Source: Rheinheimera pacifica (GTDB taxonomy: Bacteria > Pseudomonadota > Gammaproteobacteria > Enterobacterales > Alteromonadaceae). Taken from it: a DNA stretch of 64,000 nucleotides. The stretch spans positions 310,001 to 374,000 of the forward strand of contig NZ_JANUEM010000001.1 of assembly GCF_024809855.1 (NCBI RefSeq), read 5' to 3'. Under the pieces are notes generated by a model, which saw only the letters and a list, made by a program, of their open reading frames with translations, had not been told where the DNA came from and made no database searches. This document shows positions 60,224 to 64,000 of the stretch, in pieces. Position numbers and translations under genes: made by a program. How positions within the stretch are numbered: the stretch's first letter is position 1; the number at the start of each line of letters is the position of its first letter.

Positions 60224-60847
60224 ATGAAACAAGCAAAAAGCACAATAAAACGCCCGGCTAGCGGCGCAAAACGTGTTGCCGCCACAGCGGGTGCACCGGG
60301 AGAAGTACGGGTTATAAGCGGTAAATGGCGCGGCCGCAAACTGGCTGTGCTGGATGCTGAAGGCCTGCGGCCAACCACCGACAGAGTAAAAGAAACACTG
60401 TTTAACTGGCTGATGCACGACATTAGCGGAGCAGCAGTGCTGGATTGCTTTGCCGGTAGCGGCAGTTTGGCGATAGAAGCCTTGTCCCGTTATGCCGCCC
60501 ATGCCACCCTGGTAGAGCGTGATGCCAGCCTGGCACGGCACCTTAAACAAAACCTGCAAAAACTAAGTTGCGACAACGCTCAGGTGGTAAGTCAGGATTG
60601 TTTAAGCCTGCTGTCCGCCAAAGCAATACAGCAATACAATGTGGTGTTTATCGATCCGCCTTTTCGCAAAGGTTTAGCGTTGCCCTGTTGCGAGGCGCTG
60701 GAACAGCAGCAATGGTTAGCCGACGATGCCCTGATATATCTGGAAACTGAAAAAGAGCTTATAACCGCACAGATACCGGCAAACTGGCGCTTGCTAAAAG
60801 AGAAAATAGCCGGCCAGCTGGCTTACCGGCTATATCAACGCGGTTAA
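60224..60847 (+). CDS. rsmD: 16S rRNA (guanine966-N2)-methyltransferase RsmD
   Basis: RsmD methylates G966 of 16S rRNA in the 30S subunit using S-adenosylmethionine. The 207 residues (E. coli 198) include VRVISGKWRGRKL, RPTTDRVKETLFNWL, the SAM motif VLDCFAGSGSLAIEALSR and the catalytic VVFIDPPFRKG. The first 25 residues are basic and not conserved. A CGCGGTT-AA-AACCGCG palindrome (60839-60854) overlaps the stop codon. Confidence 0.96.
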   Translation: MKQAKSTIKRPASGAKRVAATAGAPGEVRVISGKWRGRKLAVLDAEGLRPTTDRVKETLFNWLMHDISGAAVLDCFAGSGSLAIEALSRYAAHATLVERDASLARHLKQNLQKLSCDNAQVVSQDCLSLLSAKAIQQYNVVFIDPPFRKGLALPCCEALEQQQWLADDALIYLETEKELITAQIPANWRLLKEKIAGQLAYRLYQRG

Positions 60848-60862
60848 AACCGCGCCGGAAGC

Positions 60863-61477
60863 TTAATCTGTACTATGCAAATCCATGCCCAGGTTAGTCA
60901 GTCCTTGCTCTTTTACCCAGTTTTGCAACATTTGCCGCTCTTCGCGGCCAAATTGCTTAACTGGCGTCACAAGTTCAATTAGCTCCGCCAGGCAGTCCAT
61001 TTCGTATTGCATCAACGGGTGTTCGCGAACGATTTTTTTCAGCTCGGCTTCGGTAGTAATATCATCGTCAATACTGTCATGTTCTATTAACCGCGCTACG
61101 GTAGCCTGCGAAATTTTAGCCACATTAATAAATTCGCCGGCATCTTGCTGGGCAATACCGCTTAACATCATATCCAGAGCCGTGGCACAATCTACTGCCG
61201 GATATACACCAAAAATATCAAAGTCACTTAATTCCGGTGTTACTGCATCCAGTTCTTCAGATAGTTTTTCAAAATTAATTTTGGCTTTTTTTACCGTTAA
61301 CCACTCCCATACCAACGTCAGAATATGACGCGGTAGTTCAGCATCACCGGTTTGGGTTACCTCAGCAAACAGCTGGTAATTCGGTAACATGCGTTCAAGC
61401 AAGGTAGTTGCAATAGCGGCTTGCTGATAAAAACCCAGCTCACGCATCGCCTGAAAATTATTAGCTTTTTGTTTCAT
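60863..61477 (-). CDS. yjaG: YjaG family (DUF416) protein
   Basis: This 204-residue cytoplasmic protein matches E. coli YjaG in overall pattern: LLERMLPNYQLFAEVTQTGD, RHILTLVWEWLTVKKAKINF and SDFDIFGVYPAVDCATAL. The family (DUF416) has no proven function. I chose the ATG at 61477, since the open frame further upstream is not part of the family and overlaps the next gene. It overlaps the DUF2007 gene upstream by 17 bp, so the two are co-transcribed. It converges with rsmD. Confidence 0.85.
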   Translation of the reverse strand: MKQKANNFQAMRELGFYQQAAIATTLLERMLPNYQLFAEVTQTGDAELPRHILTLVWEWLTVKKAKINFEKLSEELDAVTPELSDFDIFGVYPAVDCATALDMMLSGIAQQDAGEFINVAKISQATVARLIEHDSIDDDITTEAELKKIVREHPLMQYEMDCLAELIELVTPVKQFGREERQMLQNWVKEQGLTNLGMDLHSTD

Positions 61478-61811
61478 CTTTGTCCTGAAGACATGACCAG
61501 CAAATATCAAAACTCTGGTAGTTAAGTTCACCACAGCTACATTGCCACTGTGCTGGTTCATGCTTTAATTGTTGTAAATACTGATTAATTATACGCTGTG
61601 CAGACGAAAATTGCTGCTGTGGCACCCAAAGCTGAATACCTACGTCATTTAATGGCAGCTCACCCGCTGCTCCGGCAAGGTATTCACCGCTAACTCTTAC
61701 CAACACTGCAGCCTGCTGCAATAACCCCTGTACCAGGCCCGCCTCAAAACTGTTAGCGGCCTGATATAACCGCTGCCATTGCTGCACATCATTGGGGTGC
61801 AACAGCTCCAT
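61461..61811 (-). CDS. DUF2007 protein with C-terminal zinc ribbon
   Basis: This 116-residue protein begins with a DUF2007 (putative signal-transducing) domain, WQRLYQAANSFEAGLVQGLL through DVGIQLWVPQQQFSSAQRII. It ends with a short zinc-ribbon-like CSCGELNYQSFDICWSC, which has four cysteines (CxC and CxxC). DUF2007 resembles PII-like small domains but has no proven function. It starts 2 bp after the coiled-coil gene and overlaps yjaG, so three genes form one unit. Confidence 0.8.
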   Translation of the reverse strand: MELLHPNDVQQWQRLYQAANSFEAGLVQGLLQQAAVLVRVSGEYLAGAAGELPLNDVGIQLWVPQQQFSSAQRIINQYLQQLKHEPAQWQCSCGELNYQSFDICWSCLQDKDETKS

Positions 61812-61813
61812 TG

Positions 61814-63097
61814 TCAGCCCGTCACGTTAAGTTGTTTTTGGGCATATTCAAATTTCAGCTTAAATTCCATCATACGCTCTTCCATCGCCTGCACCTGGAG
61901 TTGATGTGCTTCCTGCTGTTGCTGTAACTCGCTACGAAGTGTGCGGATTAACTCGCGGCTGCTGTCAGCTTCCTGCTGCTGCTTTTGTTCGGCCGCATAC
62001 TGGCGGTTTTGTGCATGTTCAAGCTGAGTTTCTATTTTTTGCTGCCTGCTCTGGCTGAGCTGATACTGTTCTGTCAGGTTAACGTAATCGGCTTGTATAC
62101 GGCTAAGTTCAGAACCTAAACCATTGCTTTCATCAGTGGCTCTGGCCAGTTGTTGCTGTAAGTCTGTCTGTTGTTGCTCTGTTTCAGTCAGTTGGTGTTG
62201 CCATTGGTGCTGTTGCTCAGCCTGCACAGAGAGCTGTTGTTGCAGTTGCTGAATTTTCTGCTGCTGTAAGTCATGGGTTCTTTTACGATCCTGCACTTCT
62301 TGCTGCAGCCTGGCAATGGCTTGCAGTTTGTCCTGTTGCGCAGCCGCCACCGCGGCTACATGCTGCTGTTCCGCCACTAAAGCTGCGGCCTGTGTATTCA
62401 GAGTTTGCTGCAGTTCAGCCAGCTGTAGCTCATACTTAGCCTGCAATGCGTCAAGTTGCTGCTGGTGCTTTTGTTGTTGCTCGTGGGCTGCTTTCAGCTC
62501 AGTTTTAGCTTGCAACACTACCAATTTTAATTCGTGAGCAGCGGCTTTGGCTTGCTCCGCATCAGCTTCAGCTGATGCCAGTTGCTGCTGTAGCTGGCTT
62601 AACTGAAACCCAGCCTGCTGTAGCTGTTTCTCAGCTTCGCTATTACCGTTATCGGCATGCTGCAATTGTACAATCTGCTGTTGCAATTGCTCGTACTGTT
62701 CAATCTGTGCAGCATAGTTTTGCTGTATTGCCACCAACTGAATGCTGGTTTTCTCCAGCTCACCGGTAACCTCATTATATTGCTGGCGTAACTTAGCCAG
62801 CTCCTGCTGATCGCTATCGGCTGCCGGTGCGGCCATATCAAGTTGCTGTTTAGTCTGTTGCCAGTCTTTAAATAACTTTTGGTAGGCTTGCTCTTGTTCA
62901 AACAACCTTTGTTGCCACTGTTTCTGGCTATCGGCCAATATATCACTGGCAAATTGCTCCAGTTGTTGCTGCTGAGTATTAAGAAGCTGGCTGGAAAAAT
63001 CGACCAGACTGGCCTCCAGTTGCTGCTGTGCGGTCTGGGTTAATTCGGCAATAATCTGTTGCTCGTTTTTATTATTGTTTTTCTTCACTGCATTCAT
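61814..63097 (-). CDS. Glutamine-rich coiled-coil protein of unknown function
   Basis: I do not recognise this protein. Its 427 residues are almost entirely predicted coiled coil, with very high glutamine content (runs such as LQQQIVQLQHA and KIQQLQQQLSVQ) and heptads of leucine and alanine. It has no signal peptide, membrane helix or catalytic motif, so it is probably cytoplasmic. The ATG at 63097 is chosen for its ribosome-binding site (GAGAG, 6 bp away). An ATG at 63127 and a TTG at 63157 are possible. It is first in a three-gene unit with the DUF2007 and yjaG genes. It could be structural or a scaffold. Confidence 0.7.
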   Translation of the reverse strand: MNAVKKNNNKNEQQIIAELTQTAQQQLEASLVDFSSQLLNTQQQQLEQFASDILADSQKQWQQRLFEQEQAYQKLFKDWQQTKQQLDMAAPAADSDQQELAKLRQQYNEVTGELEKTSIQLVAIQQNYAAQIEQYEQLQQQIVQLQHADNGNSEAEKQLQQAGFQLSQLQQQLASAEADAEQAKAAAHELKLVVLQAKTELKAAHEQQQKHQQQLDALQAKYELQLAELQQTLNTQAAALVAEQQHVAAVAAAQQDKLQAIARLQQEVQDRKRTHDLQQQKIQQLQQQLSVQAEQQHQWQHQLTETEQQQTDLQQQLARATDESNGLGSELSRIQADYVNLTEQYQLSQSRQQKIETQLEHAQNRQYAAEQKQQQEADSSRELIRTLRSELQQQQEAHQLQVQAMEERMMEFKLKFEYAQKQLNVTG

Positions 63098-63308
63098 TAT
63101 CAGCTCTCGTTTCACTTCGGTAGCCATTGCCTGATTATGCAAGCGCCACGACGTCAACAGTTAAGCACACCATAGCCGGAATCCCAGTATAAAAAGGCTA
63201 TAACATGCTATGCCGGACTTTAGTGTAATATGACTTATCATTGATAGCTAACGCTATTGATAGTTTTAACATTTTCCCGGTTTAATTTTTTATAACAGGA
63301 GCCTGCAC

Positions 63309-63698
63309 ATGATGGATTTAACTACCCCCGCCCTGCTGTTTCCCGCCATCTCTTTGCTGTTTTTGGCTTACACCAACCGCTTTTTGGTGTTGGCTCAATT
63401 GATCCGGGAGCTAAACCAGCGCGAAGGCGATAATGTACGCCAGATGGCCAGACGTCAGATTGACAACTTACGCCGCCGAATAGTGTTAATAAAAGTAATG
63501 CAAGCTTTTGGTGTACTTAGCTTTGTGCTGTGTACCGCAGCCATGTTCTGCCTGTTTATGCTATGGCAAACCGCAGGCCAGCTTTTGTTTGTTGTTAGCC
63601 TGATTAGCTTATTAATTAGTCTGCTCTATTCTTTATATGAGATCCAAATATCCTGTGATGCCATAAATATAGAACTGGAGTCACTGCAAAACCGCTAA
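63309..63698 (+). CDS. DUF2721 membrane protein
   Basis: This 129-residue protein has three membrane helices (ALLFPAISLLFLAYTNRFLV, VLSFVLCTAAMFCLFMLW and LLFVVSLISLLISLLYSL) and the conserved loop RRRIVLIKVMQAFG typical of DUF2721. The family has no known function. Tandem ATG codons at 63309 and 63312 make the exact start uncertain. It is followed 37 bp later by the response regulator gene. Confidence 0.82.
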   Translation: MMDLTTPALLFPAISLLFLAYTNRFLVLAQLIRELNQREGDNVRQMARRQIDNLRRRIVLIKVMQAFGVLSFVLCTAAMFCLFMLWQTAGQLLFVVSLISLLISLLYSLYEIQISCDAINIELESLQNR

Positions 63699-63735
63699 CA
63701 GACACCGATGATGACAACCAGCACCGGATGACAAT

Positions 63736-64000
63736 ATGAGTAATAACGAGTTTCTGTTTCAGGATGAAAGCGCAAATCCGGAGCAAGAACCGGATATCAA
63801 TACCAGAGCGCCCTGGCAGGTATTGGTAGTCGATGACGATGCCAGCATCCATCAGATCACTACTTTGGTGCTGAACAACTTTGAATTTGAGCAGCGGCCG
63901 CTGCGGCTATTGCATGCCTACAGCGCACGCGAAGCGTTGAATATGATCTCACAACAGCCGGATATTGCACTGGCTATTATTGACGTTGTAATGGAAACAC
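63736..64000 (+). CDS. Response regulator, probably DUF3369/HD-type, cut by the window edge
   Basis: Only the first 88 codons are present, starting MSNNEFLFQDESANPEQEPD. The receiver domain opens WQVLVVDDDASIHQITTLVL, whose acidic pair DDD is the metal site. It reaches LAIIDVVMET, whose aspartate is the phosphorylation site. The RPLRLLHAYSAREAL and IIDVVMET pattern is typical of receivers fused to DUF3369 and an HD or HD-GYP domain, which often cleave c-di-GMP. The output domain lies beyond the window, so this is a prediction. Confidence 0.75.
   Translation, partial: MSNNEFLFQDESANPEQEPDINTRAPWQVLVVDDDASIHQITTLVLNNFEFEQRPLRLLHAYSAREALNMISQQPDIALAIIDVVMET

Noticed and set aside
60839..60854. 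CGCGGTT-AA-AACCGCG palindrome at the rsmD stop as a terminator
   Set aside because: The loop would be only two bases and no T run follows in either direction.
61814..63157. Dense CAG/CAA stretches that look like a trinucleotide repeat or minisatellite
   Set aside because: They encode glutamine in a coiled coil and are interrupted by other codons. There is no exact tandem array or regular spacing of the kind seen in CRISPR or simple repeats.

Overview
The window is chromosomal DNA from a gammaproteobacterium. Gene content, E. coli-like operon blocks, about 50% GC, very glutamine-rich proteins and many c-di-GMP and chemotaxis genes suggest Alteromonadales or a relative such as Rheinheimera; the genus is an inference. 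I see no rRNA, tRNA, insertion sequence, prophage or CRISPR array. Nearly all the DNA is housekeeping genes, so most of the novelty lies in regulatory sites and in a few accessory proteins. || Layout. 1-1760: argCB (arginine synthesis) on the minus strand behind a promoter covered by tandem ARG boxes. 1781-4762: a seven-bladed-propeller sensor diguanylate cyclase. 4910-10023: metB-metL-metF facing metJ, with met boxes between them. 10084-11842: a short malic enzyme and rpmE. 12048-17193: priA, ftsN, hslV, hslU and a DUF971 gene, with a candidate sigma32 promoter for hslVU. 17244-17772: a RelE/Phd-type toxin-antitoxin pair. 17931-25700: chemoreceptor, PAP2 phosphatase, two GGDEF-EAL proteins, rraA and hutG. 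25763-31026: hutI facing hutC-hutU-hutH around one HutC palindrome. 31184-35046: second chemoreceptor, a membrane-anchored Mrr-like protein, an SDR protein. 35043-39294: yiiD, dtd, yihY, typA. 39472-44260: glnA with a sigma54 promoter and NtrC sites, a DUF4124 gene, then glnL-glnG behind another NtrC palindrome. 44340-50451: spy/cpxP-like gene facing cpxRA, pldB, trmL and an EAL protein with a decayed active site. 50480-56335: gpsA-secB-grxC-yibN facing gpmI-envC-yibQ. 56387-60847: ftsY-ftsE-ftsX and rpoH, facing rsmD. 60863-64000: yjaG, a DUF2007 gene, a Q-rich coiled-coil protein, a DUF2721 gene and the start of a response regulator. || How the genes work together. Amino-acid modules (arg, met, hut, gln) each carry a recognisable operator for their own regulator (ArgR, MetJ, HutC, NtrC). 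Three stress circuits (HslVU, Cpx, RpoH) sit in the same window. The most unusual signal is a perfect CIRCE element directly upstream of rpoH that overlaps a good match to a sigmaE promoter. This predicts that the sigma32 gene is driven by envelope stress and repressed by HrcA, an arrangement absent from E. coli.
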